Of a DNA stretch of 64,000 nt, positions 34,660-43,606 are shown piece by piece. Position numbers and translations under genes: made by a program. A model generated the notes under the pieces. It ran no database searches. It saw only the letters and a program-made list of their open reading frames with translations, and was not told the origin of the DNA. This DNA comes from JAZKHT01 sp040385245. GTDB lineage: Bacteria > Pseudomonadota > Alphaproteobacteria > Rhodobacterales > Rhodobacteraceae. The stretch covers positions 620,001-684,000 of the forward strand of contig JAZKHT010000007.1 of the NCBI GenBank assembly GCA_040385245.1, given 5' to 3'. Every line of letters begins with the position of its first letter. Positions within the stretch are counted from its first letter, which is position 1.

Positions 34660-36588
34660 TCACCCCTTACCCTCCAGATACCGCCGTTTTGCCTGTTCCA
34701 TCCGGGCCATGTCGCGCACCATGCCGTCAATCGCCACCTCGTCCGACTTGTCGGCATAGCGGAATTCGCTGTCGGCATAGCGGTTGATCTCCTGCACCAC
34801 CATGTCGACCGTGATTGGCGTCATCAGGCTGCGGATCATCGCCATCTTGTCGTCATAGGGTTTGGCAAGGAACAGGTCGGGCTGGTCCATCCACTCATCC
34901 GGCAGTTCGAAATCCATCGCGCGGACCTTGACCGCGTCGGTGATGTTCTTGATCGCGCGGCCGGTAAAGCGCTCGTCCGCCGTCTGGATCGCCTTGAGAT
35001 AGGTTCCCAGCTTGGCAATCGTATCCAGCGCGCCCACGTCGCGCGCAACCTGATCCCAGACGCGCAACAGGCCGTCTTCGTGAGGCTTTCCGTGCGTCTG
35101 AAAGCTGGCGGCCACGGCGCGGCGCAATTCCTGAGCGGCGTAAAGCTGGTGGTCCCCCAAGGGGATGGTGTGGTTCTTGCCCAACAGCAGCGCCAGAATG
35201 TCGATGTAATCGTCGCGCGATTGCGGACCATCGACCAGAAACCGTGCGCCCGCCCGCTGGCGCAGGGCGTCATCGACGTTTTCGGGAAAGTTCGAGAACA
35301 TGCCAAAGGTGCAGTTGCCGCGCACCACGGTATTCGCCCCGGCAAACGCCTCCATGAACACAGCCGTCACCTCTTGCTGCCCGGCAGATGACTGACGGTC
35401 GCCGCGTTTGCCGGCGATCTGGTCGATGTCGTCGATGGTGCCAAAGGCGATCACGCCGGGGTCGGTGATGTTGGTGATGAATGCCTTGGCGTTCTGGCCT
35501 GATTTGCCCTGATAGCTGTCGATCTGGTCGATGCTGAAGTTCTGATAGCGGAACGGGTAGCCCGCCGCCGTGCAATAGTCGTTCAGCAGGCCCGCCATCA
35601 TTTGGATCAGCGTGGTCTTGCCGGTGCCGGGTTTGCCATCCCCCATGAACGTGAACAGGAACCCGCCCAGTTCGGCAAAGGGGTTCAGCTTGCGGTCGAA
35701 ATCATAGGCCATCAGCATCTTGGCCAATCGCATCGCCTGATATTTGGCGATGTGGTTGCCGATCACCTCGGTCGGTTTCTTGAAGGCCATCGTCAGCACG
35801 CTGCCCTTGGCGGTGCGGGCGGGTTTGAAACCGGCGATGGTAAAGCCATCCGCATCCACCCGCCAACTGCCCGTGGTAAATCCATCCATCCGGGGGGCGG
35901 TTTCGGCACGCAGGGCGACCTTTTCCATCAACGCCTCGGCAAAGGCGGACACGATGGCGATCATGCGGGGTTCGTCACTGGCATGGGTGGCGATGTCCTG
36001 ATCCAGTTCCCACAGCGCGCCTTGCAGCGCCAGTGGGGCGTTGTCGGTCAACACCTCGTCCACGGTGCCCACCTCGACCGTGGTGGGGCCTTGGTGGGGG
36101 GCCAGCAGAAAGGCTGTGGCATTGGCAAAGACATGCAGGACGATCAACGCCTCGGCCGCCAGAAGATCGGTGAATTCGCCGCGCTTCACATCCGGCAGGC
36201 GGCCTTCGAGGTTGCCCTTTTTCAATTCGGCCAGACTGGATTGGGCTGCAAAGCTGTCGCCCATTGCCAGCGCGATGGCCAAAGCCCGCCGCAGCGCGTG
36301 CAGGGCTGACGCCTGAAGGGGCGATACAAGGCCATCGCCCAGCCCTTCGATCCGATCCAGCAGACGCACGCCGCCGGGGCGGGCCGTGGGGCGGGTCACA
36401 AGGCCCGGCGTGGTGGACCGGAACCGGGGCCGCGTGCCGATGCCTGGGGATCGTTCGGGGCCGGCGCTGTCCACCGCCTTGCCCAGACGGGGCGCATGGT
36501 CGAACCCGGTCAGCAGGGCAAGCGCCGCATCGTATTGCGCGCGGATCGCAGCTTCGGGCAGTTCCATCGTGTCGCGGGTGGCGGTCAT
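34660..36588 (-). CDS. AAA+ ATPase, centre of an uncharacterised operon
   Basis: A 642-residue protein. The first 300 residues are a family-specific region with a disordered stretch near 35-75 (Pro, Arg, Thr rich). The AAA+ module starts near 305: Walker A GDGKPGTGKTT (316-326), Walker B-like VIAFGTIDDID (379-389) with tandem acids Asp386/Asp387, and a sensor-1/arginine-finger block FSNFPENVDDALRQRAG (431-447). The C-terminal 200 residues form a helical lid and tail. Start ATG 36588 has GGAGG upstream. No protease, helicase or DNA-binding domain is fused. It resembles substrate-remodelling AAA+ proteins; the target is unknown. Confidence 0.85.
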   Translation of the reverse strand: MTATRDTMELPEAAIRAQYDAALALLTGFDHAPRLGKAVDSAGPERSPGIGTRPRFRSTTPGLVTRPTARPGGVRLLDRIEGLGDGLVSPLQASALHALRRALAIALAMGDSFAAQSSLAELKKGNLEGRLPDVKRGEFTDLLAAEALIVLHVFANATAFLLAPHQGPTTVEVGTVDEVLTDNAPLALQGALWELDQDIATHASDEPRMIAIVSAFAEALMEKVALRAETAPRMDGFTTGSWRVDADGFTIAGFKPARTAKGSVLTMAFKKPTEVIGNHIAKYQAMRLAKMLMAYDFDRKLNPFAELGGFLFTFMGDGKPGTGKTTLIQMMAGLLNDYCTAAGYPFRYQNFSIDQIDSYQGKSGQNAKAFITNITDPGVIAFGTIDDIDQIAGKRGDRQSSAGQQEVTAVFMEAFAGANTVVRGNCTFGMFSNFPENVDDALRQRAGARFLVDGPQSRDDYIDILALLLGKNHTIPLGDHQLYAAQELRRAVAASFQTHGKPHEDGLLRVWDQVARDVGALDTIAKLGTYLKAIQTADERFTGRAIKNITDAVKVRAMDFELPDEWMDQPDLFLAKPYDDKMAMIRSLMTPITVDMVVQEINRYADSEFRYADKSDEVAIDGMVRDMARMEQAKRRYLEGKG

Positions 36589-36600
36589 CGTCCCCTCCGG

Positions 36601-37728
36601 TCAGCGTTGTGGCAGGATGCGGCCATTCGCACCCACGACGAATTTCCGCACATCGCGGAAACCGGGTGGGTTCAGTTCGGCCAGCGCCTGATAGGGGCGT
36701 TCGGGCAGGATCACCATGCGGTCGGTGCGGGTGGCCCCGGTTTCGGCCCCCTTTCCGGCAAAGGGATCCAGCGTGTAGATCTGGCGTTCGACGGTGGAAA
36801 ACCAGCCATCCTTGACCTCTTCCACACGCTCGGCCACCAGATCCTCGATCGTCCAGACCAGCGCCCAATCCATGCCTGCGGGCGCGCGGGCGGTGGACAG
36901 GACATCGGAAATCGGCCCCGATTGCAGGGTGAAACTGTGCGAATACATCGGTCCAAGGTGGATGCGCCGCAGCCGTTTGGGGTGCAGATCGGGGAAATCG
37001 GTGTCAAAGCCCTTGGCGATGGTCAACAGTTTCAGACCATCCAGACTTTGCGCCATCAGATGCGCCTGCGCCTGTGGCCAGCGACGATCATCGTTGGGCA
37101 GGGGTTTGCGGCCTGAATCGTGCAGGTTCAGCAGATAGACAACGGGCAGGTTGGTCTGGGTGTCATAGACGGCCCAATGCACCAGATAATGCCGACGGTC
37201 GGCGATATCTTCGATCCACTGCACATCCGGGTCATTGCGCGACAGGAAAAGGCCACCCAATGCCAGCTCCTCGTAATACAATCGTTGCGACAGGGCGAAT
37301 TGCAGCTTTGTCGGCACGGCCAGATCGCCGACGATCTGGCGCACCATGCGGTCTTTCAATTCCGCCTCTGACGCCATCCCGGCCAGATGTTTGGTCGCCT
37401 GTGCGGCATCGACGGCCATGACCATCAACTCCTGCGCCAGCGGAAACCCGCTTTCGTGCCGGTCGAATGTCAGCCGACCCGTGCCGACATCGCGGCCCGT
37501 CATCAGGTATTTCCACGACAGTGCCCGGAACGTCTGTGCAAGGGCGGTGACATACCGCCCCAGAACGCGGGTTTCGGTGCGGGTCAGGCGACCCTCGCCC
37601 TCCAATTCAGCCGCGACGCGGGAGAGGTGCGTGCTGATCTGGTCGAATTTGGCAAAGTAGCGCCGCGCGACAAGCGTGTCGTAGAGTTCGGCGTGGTCGT
37701 CGGTCAGCGCGGCCCTGGCTTCGGTCAC
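36601..37728 (-). CDS. Uncharacterised 375-residue protein of the AAA+ operon
   Basis: A soluble protein with a helical N-terminal half (RRYFAKFDQISTHLSRVAAE) and a mixed C-terminal half containing RRHYLVHWAVYDTQTNLPVV and GMDWALVWTIEDLVAERVEE. It has no membrane helix, signal peptide or catalytic motif I know. It starts with GTG at 37728, immediately after the TAA of the coiled-coil gene, and ends 12 bases before the ATPase gene. Inference: an adaptor that works with the ATPase. Confidence 0.68.
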   Translation of the reverse strand: MTEARAALTDDHAELYDTLVARRYFAKFDQISTHLSRVAAELEGEGRLTRTETRVLGRYVTALAQTFRALSWKYLMTGRDVGTGRLTFDRHESGFPLAQELMVMAVDAAQATKHLAGMASEAELKDRMVRQIVGDLAVPTKLQFALSQRLYYEELALGGLFLSRNDPDVQWIEDIADRRHYLVHWAVYDTQTNLPVVYLLNLHDSGRKPLPNDDRRWPQAQAHLMAQSLDGLKLLTIAKGFDTDFPDLHPKRLRRIHLGPMYSHSFTLQSGPISDVLSTARAPAGMDWALVWTIEDLVAERVEEVKDGWFSTVERQIYTLDPFAGKGAETGATRTDRMVILPERPYQALAELNPPGFRDVRKFVVGANGRILPQR

Positions 37729-38802
37729 TTAGTCCCCATACGCATTCTTGTCGTGCTTTTCGACAATCGCGGCAAAGCGGCGGGCAAAGCGTTCGTCGGC
37801 CTTGGCCTTGGCTTCCAGCACCTGACGCGCAAAGACCATGTGATCTTCGTGGCTCTCCAGCATCTGGGCCATGCGGTCGTTGGTGGCAACGCCGATGGCG
37901 GCCATGGCGGCCTGCGCCTCTTGATCCGTTTTCACGCCGATTTCGTTGATGCGGTGGGCCACGTCCTGCTGCTGGGCTGTTTTCAGGCTGCTGGTCAGGG
38001 CGTCATACAGCACCACCCGCTGTTTGGTGTCTGTTTGCAGCTTGTTGATCAGCACCAATTGCGTCGCAGCCTGATTTTGCAGGCTGTCGACCCAGGTTTT
38101 GCCCTTTTCGATATAGCGTTCCAGCGTTTGCGATTTGGCCAGCAACACCTGTTCATCCTGCACCAGCGCATTGTGGCGGGTGTTCAGGGTGGCAAGATCG
38201 GTTTCAAGCCGGGTGCGGGCGGCGGCGTCCTGTTCGACGCTGATCTTGTTTTCCAACTCGATGATCTGCGGGTCCATCGCCGCGATGTCAGCCCGCGTGG
38301 ATTCAAGCGACGCGACAACGCCTTCGCGTTCGTCAAGCGTGGCGGTCAGGTTCGCCTCAACCCGCCCCTTTTGCACGTTCAGGCTGTCAAGCTGCCCCTG
38401 CAACAGGCGGACGATCACATCGGATTTGGCAATCAGGTCCTGCAACTTGTCGTCGATGGTGGCGGCACGCAGGCGTTCCTGCCGCATCGATTCCGACTTG
38501 GCGGACGAAAAGAAGCCGACAAGGCTTTCCATGCCGGTCTTGGACCGCATTTCCTGAAACTCGGCGCTGAAGCCTGCGGTGACATCGTCCAGACCCATGA
38601 TCAGTTCGGCGATATTGGCGTTCATCAGGTCGGCCTGCTTTTGCACGTCCTGCAAAGTGGCGTTCTCGATGTCGATGGCGGATTCGCCCTGATCCAGCCT
38701 GCCGCGCGCGGCTTCGATGCGGGTCGTGATCTCGGCCATCTTGGCCTGAGCGGCGGCCACTTGTTCCTGGCTTTCCCGGATTTGTGCGTCAAAATCGGCC
38801 AT
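37729..38802 (-). CDS. Coiled-coil protein of the AAA+ operon
   Basis: A 357-residue, almost entirely helical protein, rich in Ala, Gln, Glu and Asp heptads (for example QESQEQVAAAQAKMAEITTR and LETDLATLNTRHNALVQDEQ). No membrane helix or signal. The overall look recalls PspA-like or TelA-like coiled-coil proteins that cover membranes, but no signature proves this. First gene of the operon; the ATG at 38802 has AGAGGG upstream and faces the divergent M20 gene across 115 bases. Confidence 0.72.
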   Translation of the reverse strand: MADFDAQIRESQEQVAAAQAKMAEITTRIEAARGRLDQGESAIDIENATLQDVQKQADLMNANIAELIMGLDDVTAGFSAEFQEMRSKTGMESLVGFFSSAKSESMRQERLRAATIDDKLQDLIAKSDVIVRLLQGQLDSLNVQKGRVEANLTATLDEREGVVASLESTRADIAAMDPQIIELENKISVEQDAAARTRLETDLATLNTRHNALVQDEQVLLAKSQTLERYIEKGKTWVDSLQNQAATQLVLINKLQTDTKQRVVLYDALTSSLKTAQQQDVAHRINEIGVKTDQEAQAAMAAIGVATNDRMAQMLESHEDHMVFARQVLEAKAKADERFARRFAAIVEKHDKNAYGD

Positions 38803-38917
38803 GGTGCCCTCTGGATGAAATGTCACGTCTTCACATGGGGAAGTTGTGCCAAATTACATCCCCGCGGTCACGGAAAAACCTTTGCCCCCGGCGCGGGGCA
38901 GCGGCACAGTGCGACAG

Positions 38918-40192
38918 ATGGATGACGCGGCCCTTCTTCTTGCGATTGACACCCGTCGGGCCGACCTGATCGGTCTGGCGCAGGATCTGATCCGTATCCC
39001 GACGCTGAACCCGCCGGGGCGCAAGTATCGGCAGGTCTGCGATTATCTGGCGGCGCGGCTGATGGCGCAGGGGTTTGCGGTGGAAATGATCCGCGCGGTG
39101 GGCGCGCCGGGCGACAGTGACGCCTTTCCCCGCTGGAACATGCTAGCGCGGATCGAAGGCGCGGCACCGGGGGATTGCGTGCATTTCAACAGTCACCATG
39201 ACGTGGTTGAGGTGGGCCACGGCTGGACGCGCGATCCTTTTGCGGCCGAGGTGGACGGCGACCGCATCTATGGCCGCGGGGCCTGCGACATGAAGGGCGG
39301 ACTTGCCGCCAGCATCATCGCGGTCGAGGGGTTCATTGCCTCCCATCCCGGTTTTCGCGGAGCGATTGAAATCAGCGCCACGGCGGATGAGGAATCGGGG
39401 GGGTACGGCGGTGTCGCCTATCTGGCCGAACGGGGCTACTTCGCACCCGACAAGGTGCAGCACGTCATCATCCCCGAACCCTTGCACAAGGACCGCATCT
39501 GCCTTGGCCATCGCGGCGTCTGGTGGGCCGAGGTGGAAACCCACGGCCGCATCGCGCACGGGTCGATGCCGTTTCTGGGCGATAGCGCTATTCGCCACAT
39601 GGGGGCCGTGCTGGAAGAGATCGAGCACCGGCTGTATCCGCTGCTGGCGACCAAGCACACGGCCATGCCCGTTGTGCCCGAAGGGGCGCGGCAATCGACG
39701 CTGAACATCAATTCCATCCACGGCGGAGCGGCGGAACCCGAACCGGGCGACACCAGCCTGCCCGCGCCCTGCGTGGCCGACCGCTGCCGCATCGTCTTGG
39801 ACCGCCGTTTCCTGATCGAAGAGGATATCGCCGCGGTAAAGGCCGAAATCACCGATGTGATGGAACGGGTGCGCGCGCGCAGGCCGGGCTTCAGTTACGA
39901 CATCCGCGATCTGTTCGAGGTACAGCCAGTGATGACCGACAAGGGCGCGCCCATCGTGCGGTCGACGGCAGCAGCGATTGAACGGGTGCTGTCGCGCGCG
40001 GCGGATTATGTCGTCAGCCCCGGCACCTATGACCAAAAGCATATCGACCGGATTGGCCGGTTGAAGAACTGCATCGCCTGTGGGCCGGGCCTTCTGCATC
40101 TGGCGCATCAGCCTGACGAATGGGTAGGGATTCAGGACATGACCGACAGCGCCAAGGTGATGGCGCTTGTGTTGCAGGATTTGCTGGTCTGA
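38918..40192 (+). CDS. M20 family metallo-deacylase (ArgE/DapE-like)
   Basis: A 424-residue zinc-dependent amidohydrolase/peptidase of the ArgE/DapE/carboxypeptidase G2 family. Metal-ligand segments: FNSHHDVVEVG (His, Asp), GRGACDMKGG (Asp), TADEESGGYGG (Glu-Glu) and a late GTYDQKHIDRIG. A dimerisation domain is inserted at about 200-315. Such enzymes remove acetyl, succinyl or similar groups from amino acids; the substrate here is not fixed. The start ATG at 38918 gives the normal family N-terminus. Confidence 0.83.
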   Translation: MDDAALLLAIDTRRADLIGLAQDLIRIPTLNPPGRKYRQVCDYLAARLMAQGFAVEMIRAVGAPGDSDAFPRWNMLARIEGAAPGDCVHFNSHHDVVEVGHGWTRDPFAAEVDGDRIYGRGACDMKGGLAASIIAVEGFIASHPGFRGAIEISATADEESGGYGGVAYLAERGYFAPDKVQHVIIPEPLHKDRICLGHRGVWWAEVETHGRIAHGSMPFLGDSAIRHMGAVLEEIEHRLYPLLATKHTAMPVVPEGARQSTLNINSIHGGAAEPEPGDTSLPAPCVADRCRIVLDRRFLIEEDIAAVKAEITDVMERVRARRPGFSYDIRDLFEVQPVMTDKGAPIVRSTAAAIERVLSRAADYVVSPGTYDQKHIDRIGRLKNCIACGPGLLHLAHQPDEWVGIQDMTDSAKVMALVLQDLLV

Positions 40193-40209
40193 CGGGCGTT
40201 CAGAATGAG

Positions 40210-40245
40210 AAGGGCCCCGCGCAGGAATTCTGCGCGGGGCCCTTT
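40210..40245. terminator. Bidirectional terminator between M20 gene and rplT
   Basis: A perfect 15-bp stem AAGGGCCCCGCGCAG / CTGCGCGGGGCCCTT (40210-40224, 40230-40244) with loop GAATT. It lies 17 bases after both converging stops, so it can serve both strands. Confidence 0.88.
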
Positions 40246-40262
40246 AAGCAATGGCGGGCTGA

Positions 40263-40628
40263 TCAGGCTGCGGCTGCTGCGCGGGCCTGCTCTGCGATGG
40301 CGTTGAACGCCTCGGGCTCATGCACGGCCAGATCGGCCAGAACCTTGCGGTCCACTTCGATCCCGGCAAGCGCCAGACCGTTGATGAAGCGCGAATAGGT
40401 GAAGGCCGGGTCGAACATGCGAACGGCGGCGTTGATCCGCTGGATCCACAGCGCGCGGAAGTTGCGCTTGCGGGTCTTGCGGTCGCGGGTCGCGTATTGG
40501 TTGGCCTTGTCGACGGCCTGCGTGGCCGTGCGGAAGTTGGTGCTGCGCGCGGCATAGTAGCCCTTTGCAGCCTTGATCACCTTGCGGTGACGGGCGTGGG
40601 TGACCACACCGGATTTGACGCGGGACAT
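40263..40628 (-). CDS. rplT: 50S ribosomal protein L20
   Basis: A 121-residue basic protein: MSRVKSGVVTHARHRKVIKA, then YYAARSTNFRTATQAVDKA and a C-terminal AFNAIAEQARAAAAA tail. L20 is an early assembly protein that binds 23S rRNA. It follows rpmI by 12 bases. No infC lies upstream, unlike the enterobacterial order. Confidence 0.97.
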   Translation of the reverse strand: MSRVKSGVVTHARHRKVIKAAKGYYAARSTNFRTATQAVDKANQYATRDRKTRKRNFRALWIQRINAAVRMFDPAFTYSRFINGLALAGIEVDRKVLADLAVHEPEAFNAIAEQARAAAAA

Positions 40629-40640
40629 CTGGTGCTCTCC

Positions 40641-40841
40641 TTACCGGTCGTAGGGCATGTATTTCTTGACGATCTTCGTATCCGAAGCCGAAAGGAGCAT
40701 GGTCCCCGAGGCGTCGCGAATGAATTTCGTCGTGCGTTTGATCATGCCGTGGCGCTTGCCGGCAACGCCGGCTTTTGCCCGACCGGAGGCCGTGAAGCTG
40801 AAACGCTTCTTCGCCGCCGACTTGGTCTTCATCTTGGGCAT
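40641..40841 (-). CDS. rpmI: 50S ribosomal protein L35
   Basis: A 66-residue basic protein starting MPKMKTKSAAKKRFSFTASG, the standard L35 pattern. The ATG at 40841 is preferred; another in-frame ATG 6 bases upstream would add two residues. GGAG lies upstream. It is co-transcribed with rplT. Confidence 0.96.
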   Translation of the reverse strand: MPKMKTKSAAKKRFSFTASGRAKAGVAGKRHGMIKRTTKFIRDASGTMLLSASDTKIVKKYMPYDR

Positions 40842-40954
40842 TTCCATCTCCGTGGTTGCAGGCGCGACTCGGCATGCCACATTGGCCGGACGCGCGGGTA
40901 TCACAAGCCGTGCCGTATAGGGGGCAGCGGGCGGGCGTGCAAGGGGGAAAGCGG

Positions 40955-41182
40955 TCAGTTCAGATAGCGCGCGAACACCCGGATGAAGACATCGGGGATT
41001 TCGGCAAAGGCGTAGCCGGTCGGGCGTTGGCTGATTGCCAGAACGAACAGGATCACCCCGCCAACCGCCAACACGGTGCCCACCCGGGGAACGTGCCCTT
41101 CGGTGTAGGCATTCAGCAGCGACGGAATGGAAAGCACGCAGAACACAAGGCCAAGGACAAGCACCAGATCGGTATCCATCAC
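40955..41182 (-). CDS. Small membrane protein, uncharacterised
   Basis: A 75-residue protein with two hydrophobic helices (LVLVLGLVFCVLSIPSLL and VGTVLAVGGVILFVLAIS) and a short amphipathic C-terminus (IPDVFIRVFARYLN). It lies between pyk and rpmI on the same strand, 31 bases after pyk. Possible starts at 41182 or 41179. Small proteins like this next to pyk are common in Rhodobacterales, without known function. Confidence 0.65.
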   Translation of the reverse strand: MMDTDLVLVLGLVFCVLSIPSLLNAYTEGHVPRVGTVLAVGGVILFVLAISQRPTGYAFAEIPDVFIRVFARYLN

Positions 41183-41213
41183 TGCCCCCGTGCGCTGCGC
41201 CCGTTCCTGTTTT

Positions 41214-42659
41214 TTACTCTGTTTCGGCGCGGGAAATCAATCTTTCGTCGCAGGGTGCCACGCGCAGGATGTTCGTGGTGCCCGGAACGTTGAAGGGCAC
41301 ACCTGCGGTGACCAGAATCTGATCAGTTTCAGTGGCAAACCCTTCGGTCCGTGCGGCGCGGGCAGCGCTGATCACGGCCCCCTTGAAACGTTCCTGCGGT
41401 TCGGTGATCACGCAATGCGCGCCCCATGTCAGGCACATACGGCGGGCGGTTTCGATCAAGGGCGTCAGCGCGATGATCGGCACGCGCGGGCGTTCCCGTG
41501 CGACCAGACTGACGGTGGTGCCCGACTGGCTGAAACAGCAGATCGCCTTGATGTCCGTGGTTTCGGCGATTTCCCGCGCGGCTGCCACGATGCCGTCAGC
41601 GACGGTCTGGCGTTTGGCGCTGCGGCTGGCCTCGATCACCTGACGGAAGGTCGGGTCGCTTTCAACCGAGATGGCCACGTTGTGCATCGTGGTCACGGCC
41701 TCGATCGGGTATTTGCCGGCGGCGGATTCGGCCGACAGCATGACCGCATCCGCGCCCTCGTATATGGCGGTGGCGACGTCCGACACCTCGGCCCGGGTGG
41801 GGACGGGGCTTTCGATCATCGATTCCAGCATCTGCGTGGCGACGATCACCGGCTTGGCCGCGGCGCGCGCGCCCCGGATCAGGCGTTTCTGGATCGGCGG
41901 CACGGCATGGACGGGCAGTTCGACGCCCAGATCGCCACGCGCGACCATGATGCCATCGGACACGGCAAGAATCGCGTCATAAGCCTTTACCGCAGCAGGT
42001 TTTTCAATCTTGGACAGGATGGCCGCACGGCCACGGGCCATATCGCGCGCCTCGATCACGTCTTCCGGGCGCTGCACAAACGACAGGGCCAGCCAGTCAA
42101 CCCCCAGTTCGCAGGCGAATTCCAGATCCTTGCGGTCCTTGGCCGACAGGGCGGCCACAGGCAGCACCACGTCAGGCACGTTCACGCCCTTACGGTTGGA
42201 AATCGTGCCACCGATGGTGACGGTGCAATTGGCGAAATCCTTGCCGCAGGTGTCGACCAGCAGGCGGATCTTGCCGTCGTTCACCAGCAGGGACGAACCG
42301 GGTTCAAGGGCGGCAAAAATCTCAGGGTGCGGCAGGTTCACGCGGTGGATATCGCCGGGCGTGGCGTCAAGGTCCATGCGGAAAGGCGCGCCTTCCACCA
42401 GATCCTCGGCCCCGTTGGCAAAGGTGCCCACACGCAGTTTTGGCCCCTGAAGGTCGGCCAGAATGCAGATCGGGCGACCTGTGTCAGCCTCGATCTGGCG
42501 GATGATGACGTGACGCGCGCGGATGTCGTCGTGCGTTCCGTGTGACATGTTCAGGCGGAACACGTCTGCGCCCGCCTCGAACAAGGCGCGGATGGTCTGG
42601 TAATCGCTGGAGGCCGGGCCCAAAGTGGCCACGATCTTTACGTTCCGAAGGCGTCTCAT
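41214..42659 (-). CDS. pyk: Pyruvate kinase
   Basis: A 481-residue glycolytic enzyme that makes pyruvate and ATP from phosphoenolpyruvate. Visible: KIVATLGPASSDYQTIRALF, the B-domain lid (about 70-165), the active-site blocks LSKIEKPAAV and VARGDLGVELP, and VIVATQMLESMIESPVPTRA. The C-terminal allosteric domain is complete. AAAGGAACGAGG lies just before the ATG. Divergent from the N-formylglutamate amidohydrolase gene. Confidence 0.96.
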   Translation of the reverse strand: MRRLRNVKIVATLGPASSDYQTIRALFEAGADVFRLNMSHGTHDDIRARHVIIRQIEADTGRPICILADLQGPKLRVGTFANGAEDLVEGAPFRMDLDATPGDIHRVNLPHPEIFAALEPGSSLLVNDGKIRLLVDTCGKDFANCTVTIGGTISNRKGVNVPDVVLPVAALSAKDRKDLEFACELGVDWLALSFVQRPEDVIEARDMARGRAAILSKIEKPAAVKAYDAILAVSDGIMVARGDLGVELPVHAVPPIQKRLIRGARAAAKPVIVATQMLESMIESPVPTRAEVSDVATAIYEGADAVMLSAESAAGKYPIEAVTTMHNVAISVESDPTFRQVIEASRSAKRQTVADGIVAAAREIAETTDIKAICCFSQSGTTVSLVARERPRVPIIALTPLIETARRMCLTWGAHCVITEPQERFKGAVISAARAARTEGFATETDQILVTAGVPFNVPGTTNILRVAPCDERLISRAETE

Positions 42660-42772
42660 CTGCCTCGTTCCTTTCAAAGTTCGCGTTTTTCGGTGGGCCG
42701 CGGGTCTTATGGCCCAATCCGTCACGCGGGGCAACTGGCGCTTTCTTGTTGGTCAGAATAAATGAAGAAGTC

Positions 42773-43531
42773 GTGACAACGGGGCAGGGAACGCGCTTGG
42801 ACGCCTATGAAATCATCGGAAATGACCGACCGGGACGCTGGTTGATCACCTGCGACCACGCCTCCAACCGGGTGCCTGACTGGATCGGCGGCGGCAGTCT
42901 TGGCATCGATGCGGCGGATATGCAGCGTCACATTGCCTGGGACGTGGGGGCGGCAGGTGTGACGCGCGCGTTGGCGCAGGCGCTGGACAGCCCCGCGATC
43001 CTGTCGGATTTCAGCCGTCTGGTGATCGACCCGAACCGGGGCGAGGATGATCCGACGCTGGTGATGAAACTGTATGACGGCACGATCATTCCCGCCAACC
43101 GCCACGCGGATGCCGTCGAGGTGACGCGGCGGCTGGATGCGTTGCACCGCCCCTATCACGGCGCCTATGCCCGGCTTGCCGCGCGCAGGCCGGATACGGT
43201 GATCGTGGCCATCCATTCGTTCACCCCCTGTCTGCGGGGCCGCGCGCCGCGACCGTGGCAGATCGGGGTGCTGTATTCGCATCTGGACGAACGCCTGTCG
43301 CGCCGCCTGATCGACAGGCTGATGCAGGAACCCGATCTGTGCGTGGGCGACAACGAACCCTATTCCGGCCACCTGCCCGGCGATGCCATTGACCGCCACG
43401 CCCTGATGCCGGGCCGGTTGAACACCTTGATCGAGGTGCGCAACGATCTGATCACGACGCCTGCGCAGCAGCAGGCATGGGCGCAACGACTGGCCCCGAT
43501 TCTGACGCAGGTGCTGGAAGGGTTCGCCTGA
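42773..43531 (+). CDS. N-formylglutamate amidohydrolase family protein, second copy
   Basis: A protein of about 252 residues of the HutG-like family: WLITCDHASNRVPDWIGG, DFSRLVIDPNRGEDDPTL, VIVAIHSFTPCLRG, NEPYSGHLPGDAIDRHA and LIEVRNDLI. It belongs to a different branch from the gene at 240-1112, with a typical DHASN instead of SPHSG. The start is uncertain; GTG at 42773 is used, while in-frame TTG codons at 42746 and 42749 are alternatives. There is no ATG in frame near the start. DUF1244 follows after 75 bases. Confidence 0.77.
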   Translation: MTTGQGTRLDAYEIIGNDRPGRWLITCDHASNRVPDWIGGGSLGIDAADMQRHIAWDVGAAGVTRALAQALDSPAILSDFSRLVIDPNRGEDDPTLVMKLYDGTIIPANRHADAVEVTRRLDALHRPYHGAYARLAARRPDTVIVAIHSFTPCLRGRAPRPWQIGVLYSHLDERLSRRLIDRLMQEPDLCVGDNEPYSGHLPGDAIDRHALMPGRLNTLIEVRNDLITTPAQQQAWAQRLAPILTQVLEGFA

Positions 43532-43606
43532 CGGCGCGACCATTGGCAGGGGTGACAGGGTCGGCGGTTCGTTGCAGGCTGGGGTTGACCGACACAGGAG
43601 GCGACG

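Noticed and set aside
37387..38925. Open frame of 512 codons on the plus strand across the coiled-coil gene
   Set aside because: The minus-strand frame has regular heptads, a ribosome-binding site and fits the operon. The plus-strand translation is histidine/glycine rich without structure.
41127..42545. Open frame of 472 codons on the plus strand
   Set aside because: Shadow of pyruvate kinase.
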